Shown here piece by piece: positions 24,773 to 33,062 of a stretch of 64,000 nt of DNA. Origin of the DNA: UBA1563 sp037440065. GTDB taxonomy: Bacteria > Bacteroidota > Ignavibacteria > Ignavibacteriales > Ignavibacteriaceae. Location: positions 310,001 through 374,000 of the forward strand of contig JBBIUV010000015.1 of assembly GCA_037440065.1 (NCBI GenBank), in the 5' to 3' direction. The position numbers were made by a program, and so were the translations under genes. Under the pieces are notes generated by a model, which saw nothing but the letters and a program-made list of their open reading frames with translations, did not search any database and was not told the origin of the DNA. Positions within the stretch are counted from its first letter, which is position 1. Each line of letters starts with the position of its first letter.

Positions 24773-25817
24773 ATCAAAACAAAAGATTACACCGAGAGAA
24801 TTTCTCAGCTATGTAGTTTCGGTTTTGCTGAGTCTTGTCTTTCTCTATTTTGCTTTTGCGGGAGTTGATGCTTCACGTCTCTTTAAAATTATTTCAACTG
24901 CTTCGTTGTTGTGGATAATTGTTTTTGCGTTGCTTACTTTATTTGGGCATTATCTTCGCGCACTCAGGTGGAAAGTGATTTTATCTTCAATTAAAAAAGA
25001 TGTTGAAGTCGGTCATCTTTTTGGATCGCTGTTAATAGGATATGGCGTAAATAATGTAGTGCCGCGGCTTGGAGAAATTTCCCGAGCGGTTTCTGTTGGA
25101 CAACTTGAAAACATTTCCCGTTCTTCTATCTTCGGGACAATTGTGGTTGAGCGCGTTATTGATATTATCTTTTTTGGAATTGCGGTAATTCTTTCCGCTT
25201 TTCTTTACGGAGGAAATCTTTATGCCGAATTTCCCTGGTTAAGATTAACAATGTATTTCGGTTCAGCTATCATTGCCTTCATAATTTTAATTTTAGTTTT
25301 GAGTATTCGCTACAAAGAAAAATTTTATTCAGTCATTCTGCTTCTTACCGGAAAATTTTCAAAAGCTTTTGCTGAAAAAATTGCTTCGATATTTGAAAAA
25401 CTCACCTTCGGTTTTGCGAGCCTTTCCGGCTGGAAAAATTATTCCGTTGCAATTTTCTACAGCGTTTTAATAATGCTGGCGTATGGATTAAACGCTTATG
25501 TCGGTTTTTTAATTTTCGACATGCACAACGCGGCAAATATTAATCTCTCATCCGGCTGGGTGGTAATGAGTATAAGTTCCATCGGTGTAATGATCCCGAC
25601 TCCCGGCGGAATTGGTTCATACCACACGATAACCAAGTCTGTTTTAATTTCGCTCTATTCTTTTTTACCTGATGTGAGTATCGCTTACGCAACGTTAACG
25701 CATGCAATTTCCTACATCATTCATTCTCTAGCTGCATTGTTTTACTTCTTTTATTTTAGGAAAAAGTATGCAACCATGAAACAAACTTCTCTTTTCGATT
25801 TAGAGGAGAAAAATTAA
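24759..25817 (+). CDS. Flippase-like integral membrane protein (UPF0104/LPG synthase TM family)
   Basis: A 352-residue protein with about eight membrane helices. The segments LGHYLRALRWKVIL-like near residue 65, GYGVNNVVPRLGEISRAV (about 93-110), TIVVERVIDI and MIPTPGGIGSYHTI (about 280) are the hallmark motifs of the lysylphosphatidylglycerol synthase transmembrane / UPF0104 family. Members are thought to flip lipids or lack the synthase domain altogether, as here. The probable start is TTG 24759 inside lolA, as no ATG is available before the first helix. Confidence 0.85.
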   Translation: MTSAKSKQKITPREFLSYVVSVLLSLVFLYFAFAGVDASRLFKIISTASLLWIIVFALLTLFGHYLRALRWKVILSSIKKDVEVGHLFGSLLIGYGVNNVVPRLGEISRAVSVGQLENISRSSIFGTIVVERVIDIIFFGIAVILSAFLYGGNLYAEFPWLRLTMYFGSAIIAFIILILVLSIRYKEKFYSVILLLTGKFSKAFAEKIASIFEKLTFGFASLSGWKNYSVAIFYSVLIMLAYGLNAYVGFLIFDMHNAANINLSSGWVVMSISSIGVMIPTPGGIGSYHTITKSVLISLYSFLPDVSIAYATLTHAISYIIHSLAALFYFFYFRKKYATMKQTSLFDLEEKN

Positions 25818-26465
25818 ATGAAGAAAATATTCATTTTGGTTTTTTTCTCCGTTGTAAGTCTGCAAGCTCAATGGGAAGTTAGTGCAGGTATTGGTGTAAA
25901 TTTAATAAGTATGCCACAGTTGAGGGAATATCTTAATAAAAATTATTTTTTAAACGAAAACAACCTTAATGAATATCTACTGGCTTTTGAATCCGGGATT
26001 GAAGTCGGCCATCAGCTAAATGAAAATTTTCAAATAACTTGCGAAATTAAGTATGAGCACAATAAATATTTCGGTTCATTGGTCGAAATAGGTCGGTTTT
26101 CATACGATTTTTATCAACCGTCATTAATTGGATATTATTTACTTAGTGGGAAAAACTATCTGTTTAAATTTGGTAGTGGTATTGGTCCAAGATTTGTTTT
26201 TACAACTCTTCCCTCTGGTTCCAGGCTAGTGATGAAATATATCGATTATAAAGGAACGGGATATGGCTTCCTTGGCAAAATTGAAGGACAAACTTTGCTT
26301 GTTAATAATATCTTTGCACATCTCGATTTCGATTTGCGATATAATAAATATGGGAACCTATCTGATTCAGCTGAAGAAAATCTTATAAGTAATGTTACCG
26401 GGAAAGTGCTAACGCTAAATGCTTTTTCAGTTGGAATTAAAACAGGTTTAACAGTAAAATTCTAA
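25818..26465 (+). CDS. Outer-membrane beta-barrel protein, paralogue 1
   Basis: A 215-residue protein with a signal peptide (1-17, SLQAQ) then an alternating beta-strand pattern with a C-terminal aromatic residue (GIKTGLTVKF). It shares WEVSAGIGVNLISMPQLREYL, FKFGSGIGPRF and the closing strand with the following gene, so they are tandem paralogues. It resembles generic outer-membrane beta-barrel (OmpW/OmpA-like 8-strand) proteins. Substrate unknown. Confidence 0.78.
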   Translation: MKKIFILVFFSVVSLQAQWEVSAGIGVNLISMPQLREYLNKNYFLNENNLNEYLLAFESGIEVGHQLNENFQITCEIKYEHNKYFGSLVEIGRFSYDFYQPSLIGYYLLSGKNYLFKFGSGIGPRFVFTTLPSGSRLVMKYIDYKGTGYGFLGKIEGQTLLVNNIFAHLDFDLRYNKYGNLSDSAEENLISNVTGKVLTLNAFSVGIKTGLTVKF

Positions 26466-26517
26466 TGTTAAAAAAATTGAAGAAAATCTTGAGTTATCAA
26501 CAAATATTTTTAATGAA

Positions 26518-27177
26518 ATGAAAACATTTTTCTTTTTAATAATGTCTACGGTTCTCGGTTTGTGGACACCATTATTTGGACAAGCCCAATGGGAAGTTCG
26601 AGGCAGCATGGGATTGAATTATGTAAATATGGCTGATCTCAAGGACTATTTAAACCTAAATTATTTTATCGGAGATATGGCGCTTTATCAGTTTTTCCCT
26701 GCATTTGAAGCTTCCGGAGAAGTTGGGTATACAGTAGATCAAAATCTTGAATTTGGTCTTGAAGCAGCGTATGAGTTAAATTCGTTTCAGACATCATATT
26801 TAAGTGTCTATCGTTTTGATTATGGTTTTATTTCTCCTTCGGTATTAGCGTACTACGTTTTACAAGGTGCCGGGTACAAATTTAAATTTGGTGGTGGAAT
26901 TGGTCCGCGATTTATTTCGGCAGACGAAAAGCTCCCGAATTTTGTACAAACTGAATCTTACGCTGCAAAAGGAGTTGGTGCAATCGTAAGGGCTGAAGGG
27001 CTTACAGCACTCAGTCAAACAGTTTTTGCTTCTCTTGGTTTCGATTTACGTTATTCAACTTTTGGAGATTTTAAGAGTGCTTCCGGGAAAACGTTTATAA
27101 ATAACTTAACCGGGTCAAAATTAAAGATGAATTCATTTTCAGTCGGCATTAAAGTCGGCGTAGCAGTTAATCTATAA
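26518..27177 (+). CDS. Outer-membrane beta-barrel protein, paralogue 2
   Basis: A 219-residue paralogue of the preceding gene with a signal peptide (1-23, LFGQAQ), WEVRGSMGLNYVNMADLKDYL and FKFGGGIGPRF, and the last strand FSVGIKVGVAVNL. Probably an 8- to 10-strand outer-membrane barrel. It begins 52 bp after paralogue 1 and ends 9 bp before uppP. Confidence 0.78.
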   Translation: MKTFFFLIMSTVLGLWTPLFGQAQWEVRGSMGLNYVNMADLKDYLNLNYFIGDMALYQFFPAFEASGEVGYTVDQNLEFGLEAAYELNSFQTSYLSVYRFDYGFISPSVLAYYVLQGAGYKFKFGGGIGPRFISADEKLPNFVQTESYAAKGVGAIVRAEGLTALSQTVFASLGFDLRYSTFGDFKSASGKTFINNLTGSKLKMNSFSVGIKVGVAVNL

Positions 27178-27186
27178 GGAAATCAC

Positions 27187-28035
27187 ATGTCCATTATTGA
27201 AGCCATAATACTTGGAATCATTCAAGGCTTTTCAGAATTTCTCCCGATAAGTAGTACCGGGCACTTAACTATTTTTGGAAGAATGTTTAATCTTATCTCC
27301 GAAGAGAATCCGCAGGCATGGACTTCTTTCATCGCGGTAATTCAACTTGGAACGCTTGTGGCCATACTTGTTTATTTTTGGAAAGATATCTGGAATATCG
27401 TTTCAGCTTTTTTAAAAGAAAATTTAGGCGCGCGGCTAAAATTTTCAACGCAATCACTCGATTCCAAAATGGGGTGGTTCATAATTTTTGGAACAATCCC
27501 GATTGTTACTTTCGGATTAGGTTTTAAAAAAATAATTGAAGGAACGTTAACAAAAAATCTTATTGTGATTGCTTGTAGCTTAATTCTTCTAGCAATCATT
27601 TTGGCGTATGCGGAGAAAACAGCAAAGTTCAAGAAAGAGATGAAGGACCTTTCCCTTTTCGATTCAATTATAATTGGAATTGCGCAGGCGATGGCGCTGA
27701 TTCCAGGTTCATCGCGATCTGGCACAACAATTACCGGCGGTTTGTTCATGGGATTAACGCGCGAATCGGCGGCAAGATTTTCTTTTCTACTCAGCATTCC
27801 ATCTGTTTTTGCAAGCGGAATGCTTGAGCTCTACGAACAAATAAAATTTATTGATCAATCGGGAGTTGTAAATCTTATCATCGCAACCGTTGTTTCGGGA
27901 ATAAGCGGTTACGCAGCTATCGATTTTCTTTTAAAATATTTACGCAAGAATACGACTTTCGTTTTTATTTACTACCGGATTGCTCTCGGAGTTTTAATTC
28001 TAATTTTAATTTCATTAAACATTCTAAAACCATAA
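27187..28035 (+). CDS. uppP: Undecaprenyl-diphosphatase UppP (BacA)
   Basis: A 282-residue inner-membrane enzyme that recycles undecaprenyl pyrophosphate to the monophosphate carrier for peptidoglycan and surface glycans. The two signatures are QGFSEFLPISSTGHL (residues 14-28) and ALIPGSSRSGTTITGG (about 172-187). About eight membrane helices. Its presence in a run with lolA and barrel proteins fits an envelope theme. Confidence 0.96.
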   Translation: MSIIEAIILGIIQGFSEFLPISSTGHLTIFGRMFNLISEENPQAWTSFIAVIQLGTLVAILVYFWKDIWNIVSAFLKENLGARLKFSTQSLDSKMGWFIIFGTIPIVTFGLGFKKIIEGTLTKNLIVIACSLILLAIILAYAEKTAKFKKEMKDLSLFDSIIIGIAQAMALIPGSSRSGTTITGGLFMGLTRESAARFSFLLSIPSVFASGMLELYEQIKFIDQSGVVNLIIATVVSGISGYAAIDFLLKYLRKNTTFVFIYYRIALGVLILILISLNILKP

Positions 28036-28043
28036 GAGGAACC

Positions 28044-28658
28044 ATGAAGTCCTTATTTCTTTTAATAATTTTGACTTTAACTTTAGGCTGTAAGAATGGA
28101 TCAACAACACAACAAAAAGGTGATATCGTGACACAATATATGAACGGAAAAGATTCGGTAACCGTTGCCGTAATCAAAACAAATATGGGAACAATTGAAA
28201 TTTTACTTTTCGATGAACTTGTTCCGAAAACTGTAGAAAATTTTGTAGGGCTTGCGGAAAAAGGTTACTACAACGGAATTATTTTTCACAGAGTGATAGA
28301 GAATTTTATGATCCAAGGCGGCGACCCAACCGGTACCGGAAGAGGTGGCGAAAGTTTCTGGGGTAAATCTTTTGCTGATGAATTTAATATGGAATTGAAG
28401 CATGAAACTCCAGGTGTGTTATCAATGGCTAACGCCGGACCAAACACTAACGGGAGCCAGTTTTTTATTACACTCGTTCCAACTCCATGGTTAGATGGTA
28501 AACACAGCGTTTTCGGCCATGTTATAAAAGGAATGGAAGTGGTTGAAGCAATTGGTAAAGTTGCAACTTCGCAGCCATTCAATAAACCGCTTAACGATGT
28601 TGTTATGGAAACCGTAACTATCGAAAGAAGAGCAAACAAAAAAACGAATGGGAAATAA
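28044..28658 (+). CDS. Cyclophilin-type peptidyl-prolyl isomerase, lipoprotein
   Basis: A 204-residue protein with a lipobox (LTLGC, Cys16) and a cyclophilin domain: GTIEILLFDELVPKTVENFV, IIFHRVIENFMIQGGDPTGTG with the catalytic Arg, and GSQFFITLVPTPWLDGKHSVFG. It should help fold envelope proteins on the periplasmic side. Short acidic/Lys tail. It is 8 bp after uppP. Confidence 0.93.
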   Translation: MKSLFLLIILTLTLGCKNGSTTQQKGDIVTQYMNGKDSVTVAVIKTNMGTIEILLFDELVPKTVENFVGLAEKGYYNGIIFHRVIENFMIQGGDPTGTGRGGESFWGKSFADEFNMELKHETPGVLSMANAGPNTNGSQFFITLVPTPWLDGKHSVFGHVIKGMEVVEAIGKVATSQPFNKPLNDVVMETVTIERRANKKTNGK

Positions 28659-28679
28659 TTTCTAAAAAGAAATTTATTA

Positions 28680-29696
28680 ATGGCAAAACAATCCTTTCAA
28701 GATATTTCTGAAATTCAGAAACATTGTAAATTGAAGAAATTTTCCCCCGTTTATTTTTTAGCGGGGGAGGATTCGTTTAGCCTAAACGAAGCCGCTGAAG
28801 CGCTTGAAAAAGCGATTACTCCTTTACTTTCCAGCGAATTTGACAAACAGATTTATTTCGGAAGCTCTGCATCAATAAATGAAGTGATAGACTTTGCACA
28901 GTCTTTTCCTTTTGGTGACGGAAAGAAATTCATACTTGTAAAAGAGTTTGAAAAAATGAAAGAAGAGAAACAGTCTACACTGCTTGAACGCTACGCGAAA
29001 GGCCCGCCTGAATTTTCAATTCTTGTTTTACTTTTTAACGGAACAGTTAAAGCTTCTGAAAAAGGATTCATAAAAATTTTTGCCGAGCGTGATTTTATTT
29101 TTGAAGCGAAAGCACTGAAAGAAGTCTCACTGGTAAATTGGATCATGCAGTACACCGATCTGCACAAAAAGCAAATTGCCAGAGTTGATGCTGAATTTCT
29201 TTTAAGTCTGGTTGGAGAGAACCGCGGAATGCTTGAAATGCAGCTTGAAAAAATAATTTCATCGCTTGGCGAAAAGGATGAAATTACTTTTAAAGAAATT
29301 GAAGCGAATGTTGTTTCAACAAAAGAATACACGGTTTTTAATTTGCAGGATGCGATCGGCGCGCAGAAGAAAACCGAAGCAGTGAAGATCGCTTTTAATT
29401 TATTGGAGAAAGAGGGGATAATTCTTTTGCTCGCGATGTTGAATAAATATTTTACGTCTCTGATGCAGCTACCTGAAATGCTGGAACAAAAACTTCCCGA
29501 ACAGATGATTGCAAGGGTTGTTGGCACACATCCTTACTATTTGAAAAACTTTATCGCGGCTAGAAAATATTTCAGCGATGCTAAACTTCTAGAAATCAGC
29601 AGAGTGCTGTTTGAAAGTGATGTTGCAGTAAAGTCAACCCCAACTGATCATAAAACAATTCTTTTACTCTTACTTCAAGCAATTTTTAGCGAATAA
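28680..29696 (+). CDS. holA: DNA polymerase III subunit delta
   Basis: A 338-residue HolA-type clamp-loader subunit that opens the beta clamp. The N-terminus has VYFLAGEDSFSLNEAAEAL, and the later KKFILVKEFEKM and EYTVFNLQDAIGAQKKTEAV segments are typical. The sequence is only moderately conserved in this family, but length and order fit. It converges on the 29686 gene with an 11-bp overlap of their ends. Confidence 0.88.
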   Translation: MAKQSFQDISEIQKHCKLKKFSPVYFLAGEDSFSLNEAAEALEKAITPLLSSEFDKQIYFGSSASINEVIDFAQSFPFGDGKKFILVKEFEKMKEEKQSTLLERYAKGPPEFSILVLLFNGTVKASEKGFIKIFAERDFIFEAKALKEVSLVNWIMQYTDLHKKQIARVDAEFLLSLVGENRGMLEMQLEKIISSLGEKDEITFKEIEANVVSTKEYTVFNLQDAIGAQKKTEAVKIAFNLLEKEGIILLLAMLNKYFTSLMQLPEMLEQKLPEQMIARVVGTHPYYLKNFIAARKYFSDAKLLEISRVLFESDVAVKSTPTDHKTILLLLLQAIFSE

Positions 29697-30447
29697 GAAG
29701 GAACGCAACTAGAGTTGCAACAGCGCCGGTGACATTCCAAATTTTATTGTTTGAATTAAACATTCCAATTGATACCACTAACCAGATAAATGCAAAAGTT
29801 AGATCAGCTATAGAAAACATTTCAAACATTTTTGGAGGTGCTTGATTAACCGCACCAAGTTCGAATAACCGTTTTACCGGAACTAAAAACAGTCCATACA
29901 AACTAAACGAAATGAGAGAAAAAATTGCGAACGTTTTTGATTTTGACTGCAGTTCAAAATAAGTTAATCCGATGCGGATACTAAGCAGTAATCCAAAAAA
30001 AAATGTAAGAATAAGAGTAGAACTGATTGATCGTGGGACGAATCCTAAAAACTTTGTGTGCAGTGTTTGTTCTTTTGGAATTTGAATGGTTGAACTTTTA
30101 CTTTGTACAAAAACTCGATACGAAATTTCCGTCATCGGTTTTTGAAGCGGAATGTTACAAGAAAGAAAACCTTTTTCTTTTTTTAATATTAATGTATCGT
30201 TACTTTCAGAATTGTTTTTATGCCAGACCACAAATCCCTTCAACGAATCGGCATCGGTTCTGAGGGAAATTTTAAAAGCTTCTTTTCCACTGAAAAGTTT
30301 ATCGAAAGCATAAGTTATTTTCTCACCGTTTATAACAGTTGTACCGGTGATGGGGAAATCAGACGAAGTTACACTCTTAAAATAACTGAGCAGAACGGCA
30401 AGCAATACCGCAGACAGCCAGAGGATCAATTTTTGTTTCTTTTCCAT
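29686..30447 (-). CDS. Membrane protein of unknown function, about 253 aa
   Basis: One N-terminal helix (about 7-22), then a soluble beta-rich domain of about 110 residues (ITGTTVINGEKITYAFDKLF...), then four C-terminal helices. The soluble part would face the periplasm and looks Ig-like or carbohydrate-binding-like, but I do not recognise the family. I chose ATG 30447; the upstream TTG at 30465 would add six residues. It is alone on this strand. Confidence 0.7.
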   Translation of the reverse strand: MEKKQKLILWLSAVLLAVLLSYFKSVTSSDFPITGTTVINGEKITYAFDKLFSGKEAFKISLRTDADSLKGFVVWHKNNSESNDTLILKKEKGFLSCNIPLQKPMTEISYRVFVQSKSSTIQIPKEQTLHTKFLGFVPRSISSTLILTFFFGLLLSIRIGLTYFELQSKSKTFAIFSLISFSLYGLFLVPVKRLFELGAVNQAPPKMFEMFSIADLTFAFIWLVVSIGMFNSNNKIWNVTGAVATLVAFLLIR

Positions 30448-30582
30448 TTTATTCTCTATTTTCAAAGGTAAAAATACAAAATTAGTATCTGCTTTCTCTT
30501 CTAGAAATGAGGGTTGACTTGAAAACTTTAAACGTAAAATTCAACAATTTTAGCCGCTTTGGAAGCTTTTCGTCCTTCAATT

Positions 30583-30606
30583 TAGGTGGGGAATCACATT
30601 TCCCTA
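30583..30606. promoter_or_regulatory. GGGGAA/TTTCCC palindrome upstream of prs
   Basis: TAGGTGGGGAA and TTTCCCTA flank a TCACA-type centre about 140 bp before prs. It loosely resembles the 22-bp repeat core at 5331-5396 (TAGG...CCCTA with a different spacer). Possible regulator site; weak. Confidence 0.3.
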
Positions 30607-30686
30607 ACTTTTGTAAGTGAGGTTGATTTTTAATGATTTTTTGAGGTTTTTCCTCAATTTTTAAATATTTTACGGCTCAAAATTTG

Positions 30687-30717
30687 TTGACTTAACAAAG
30701 GTTAATCTTTATATTTG
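30687..30717 (+). promoter_or_regulatory. Bacteroidetes-type promoter for prs
   Basis: TTG at 30687-30689, a 20-bp spacer and TATATTTG at 30710-30717, an exact match to TTG-N20-TAnnTTTG. The ATG of prs is 32 bp downstream. Confidence 0.65.
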
Positions 30718-30749
30718 TTTACTAATTTTACTCAAATAAGAAATACTCC

Positions 30750-31694
30750 ATGAGTCTGAACATAAAAATTTTCTCCGGTTCTTCTAACAGGGCTCTGGCG
30801 GAAAAAATAGCACATAAAACCGGAAATGAGTTAGGCTCAGTTGTAATCAAGCGCTTTAGCGATGGTGAAATTTGGGTAAAATACGGCGAAAATATCAGGG
30901 GTTCGGAGATGTTTATCATTCAATCGACAAATCCTCCGGCAGAAAATTTATTAGAACTGTTAATCATGATCGATGCCGCAAAACGGGCATCGGCTAAAAA
31001 AATAACTGCTGTTCTCCCTTATTTTGGATACGCAAGACAAGATCGTAAAGATCAGCCAAGAGTTTCAATTACTGCAAAATTGGTTGCTAATCTTATTACA
31101 AAAGCAGGCGCCGACCGAGTAATGACGATGGATTTGCACGCCTCACAGATTCAAGGATTTTTCGATATTCCGTTTGATCACTTGTACGGTTCATCGATCT
31201 TTCTACAAAATCTTGAAGCGATAAGCGACAATCTTGTAGTTGTTTCCCCTGATGTTGGCGGAATTAAAATTGCCCGTTCTTATGCAAAAAAATTAGGCGC
31301 AAGCCTCGTAGTTATTGATAAACGGAGACCAAAACAAAATCAGGCGGTGGTTACAAACATCATCGGTGATGTTGAAGGAAAAGACGTTCTTTTGGTTGAT
31401 GATCTTATTGATACAGCCGGAACTTTTGTTGCGGCGATTGAAGCTTTAAAAGGAAAAGGCGCAAAAAGAGTTTTCGGATCGGTTACGCACCCGCTGCTTT
31501 CTGGTAATGCGATTGAAAAATTGAATAATTCAGCGTTGGAGAAATTGTTTGTTTCAGACACTATTCCACTTTCGCCCGAACATAAAACAGATAAAATTGA
31601 AGTTTGCTCAGCTTCGGATCTATTTGCCGAAGCAATAATTAGAACATATAAAAACGAATCTATTAGTTCATTATTTGACGTAGATAAAGGTTAA
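30750..31694 (+). CDS. prs: Ribose-phosphate pyrophosphokinase (PRPP synthetase)
   Basis: A 314-residue Prs of standard length that makes PRPP for nucleotide, histidine and tryptophan synthesis. SGSSNRALAEKIA, FSDGEIWVKYGENIRG, LPYFGYARQDRKDQPR and the PRPP-binding loop VLLVDDLIDTAGT (about 213-225) are intact. It is the first gene of prs-rplY-pth, a common bacterial order. Confidence 0.97.
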   Translation: MSLNIKIFSGSSNRALAEKIAHKTGNELGSVVIKRFSDGEIWVKYGENIRGSEMFIIQSTNPPAENLLELLIMIDAAKRASAKKITAVLPYFGYARQDRKDQPRVSITAKLVANLITKAGADRVMTMDLHASQIQGFFDIPFDHLYGSSIFLQNLEAISDNLVVVSPDVGGIKIARSYAKKLGASLVVIDKRRPKQNQAVVTNIIGDVEGKDVLLVDDLIDTAGTFVAAIEALKGKGAKRVFGSVTHPLLSGNAIEKLNNSALEKLFVSDTIPLSPEHKTDKIEVCSASDLFAEAIIRTYKNESISSLFDVDKG

Positions 31695-31705
31695 GCTACT
31701 TAACC
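31689..31705. other. Inverted repeat overlapping the prs stop codon
   Basis: GGTTAAG, a 3-base loop CTA and CTTAACC form a perfect 7-bp stem that includes the prs stop and lies 12 bp before the rplY start. No T-run follows, so it may limit ribosome read-through or stabilise the prs message rather than terminate. Confidence 0.45.
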
Positions 31706-31717
31706 AAAGGAGACCCA

Positions 31718-32350
31718 ATGGATAAAATAACCTTAAATGGTAATGTAAGAGAAAACTTAAGCAAGTCATCAAAAACACAATTGCGAAATGCCGCAAGAGT
31801 TCCCGGTGTGCTTTATGCAAAAGGAATTGACCCGATTACTGTAGATGTTGCCGCAAGCGCCATCAATTCTTTAGTTTTTACTACAAAAACGCATCTTATT
31901 AACTTAGCTCTCGATAATCAAAAAGAATTTGATTGTGTATTAAAAGATTATCAGTTTGATCCCGTAACCGACAAAGTAATTCACTTTGATCTTCAAGGAA
32001 TTGTTGCTGGACAAAAAATTGAAATTGACATTCCAATTCTTTTCACCGGTTCTGCTGTTGGTGTTAGAGAAGGTGGCCAGTTGCAAGAATTTATGCACAA
32101 ATTATCAATCAACTGTTTACCCAGCCAAATTCCGGAGCAAATTGAGATTAACATCTCCAATTTAAAGATCGGTTCCTCAATTCACGTATCAGATATTAAA
32201 ATTGAAAATGCTGAAATTTTACACGCTGAAGATGCGGTAATTGTTGGTGTTGTTCCTCCTAAAGTTGTAAAAGAAACTGAACCTGGTGCAGAAGCTCCAA
32301 AAGAGCCTGAAATTATAGGTAAAGGTAAAGAAAAATCTGAAGAAGAATAG
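31718..32350 (+). CDS. rplY: 50S ribosomal protein L25/general stress protein Ctc
   Basis: A 210-residue bL25 of the long CTC type, with the 5S rRNA-binding N-terminal domain (RVPGVLYAKGIDPITVDV; KEFDCVLKDYQFDPVTDKVIHFDL) and a C-terminal beta domain (VGVREGGQLQEFMHKLSINCLP). It ends in an acidic/Lys tail. AAGGAG is placed well before the ATG. Confidence 0.95.
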   Translation: MDKITLNGNVRENLSKSSKTQLRNAARVPGVLYAKGIDPITVDVAASAINSLVFTTKTHLINLALDNQKEFDCVLKDYQFDPVTDKVIHFDLQGIVAGQKIEIDIPILFTGSAVGVREGGQLQEFMHKLSINCLPSQIPEQIEINISNLKIGSSIHVSDIKIENAEILHAEDAVIVGVVPPKVVKETEPGAEAPKEPEIIGKGKEKSEEE

Positions 32351-32355
32351 GTAAC

Positions 32356-32946
32356 GTGAAAGCGATAATTGGAATAGGTAACCCAGGGGATAAGTACCAA
32401 CTAACCCGCCACAATATTGGGTATATCTTTGTTGATTATCTGGCGGATAAATTAGGTCTTAAATTTTCTCAGACATTATTTAGCTATCAAGAAGCAAGAG
32501 GACGTTTTGGTGACGTCCCTTTTGTTCTTATCAAACCGACTACGTTTGTAAACCTTTCCGGTGTAGCCGTTGCTCAAGTGATGGAGAATCTTTCTTTAAC
32601 TACGGATGATATCCTTATTGTCTATGATGATATTAATCTCGAAGAAGGATTATTCAAAATAAGAAAAAGCGGTGGAGACGGTGGACACAACGGAATTAAA
32701 TCTATTATTTACCACATCAACTCTCAAAATTTTTCGCGTTTAAGAATTGGTGTGGGGAATAAGTTTAAAAGCGGTGAAATGGTTCGATATGTTCTCAGTA
32801 GTTTTGATTTCGAAGCAATGAAGCGGGTTGAACCGGTTCTTGATACTTCGTATGATATGGTGAAAGCTTTTGTTGAAAGCGGCGAGAAGGCGATGTATGA
32901 CATCAATAGCCGTTTAAACAATGCAAATACAAAGCCACCGAAATAA
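32356..32946 (+). CDS. pth: Peptidyl-tRNA hydrolase (GTG start)
   Basis: A 196-residue hydrolase that frees tRNAs from dropped-off peptides. IGIGNPGDKYQLTRHNIGY has the conserved Asn9 and the catalytic His19; VYDDINLEEGLFKIRKSGG and GGHNGIKSI follow as in the family. The start is GTG at 32356. It lies 5 bp after rplY. Confidence 0.95.
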   Translation: MKAIIGIGNPGDKYQLTRHNIGYIFVDYLADKLGLKFSQTLFSYQEARGRFGDVPFVLIKPTTFVNLSGVAVAQVMENLSLTTDDILIVYDDINLEEGLFKIRKSGGDGGHNGIKSIIYHINSQNFSRLRIGVGNKFKSGEMVRYVLSSFDFEAMKRVEPVLDTSYDMVKAFVESGEKAMYDINSRLNNANTKPPK

Positions 32947-33062
32947 CTTGGTGTAGTTAGGTTAAATTAAAGAGGAAGTTCTTCACAAAAGAGCTTTTCT
33001 CTATTTATACTCTGTTTACAAAATAACTGTGTTTCGATAAATAAAAACCAACAAGAGGCCAT

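Larger units (their letters stand above)
30448..30749. other. 302-bp divergent intergenic region before prs
   Basis: Contains the prs promoter (30687-30717) and a palindrome around 30583-30606. No small gene or RNA seen. Confidence 0.65.

Noticed and set aside
32182..32400. Minus-strand frame over the rplY-pth junction
   Set aside because: It is a shadow of two well-supported ribosomal/translation genes.
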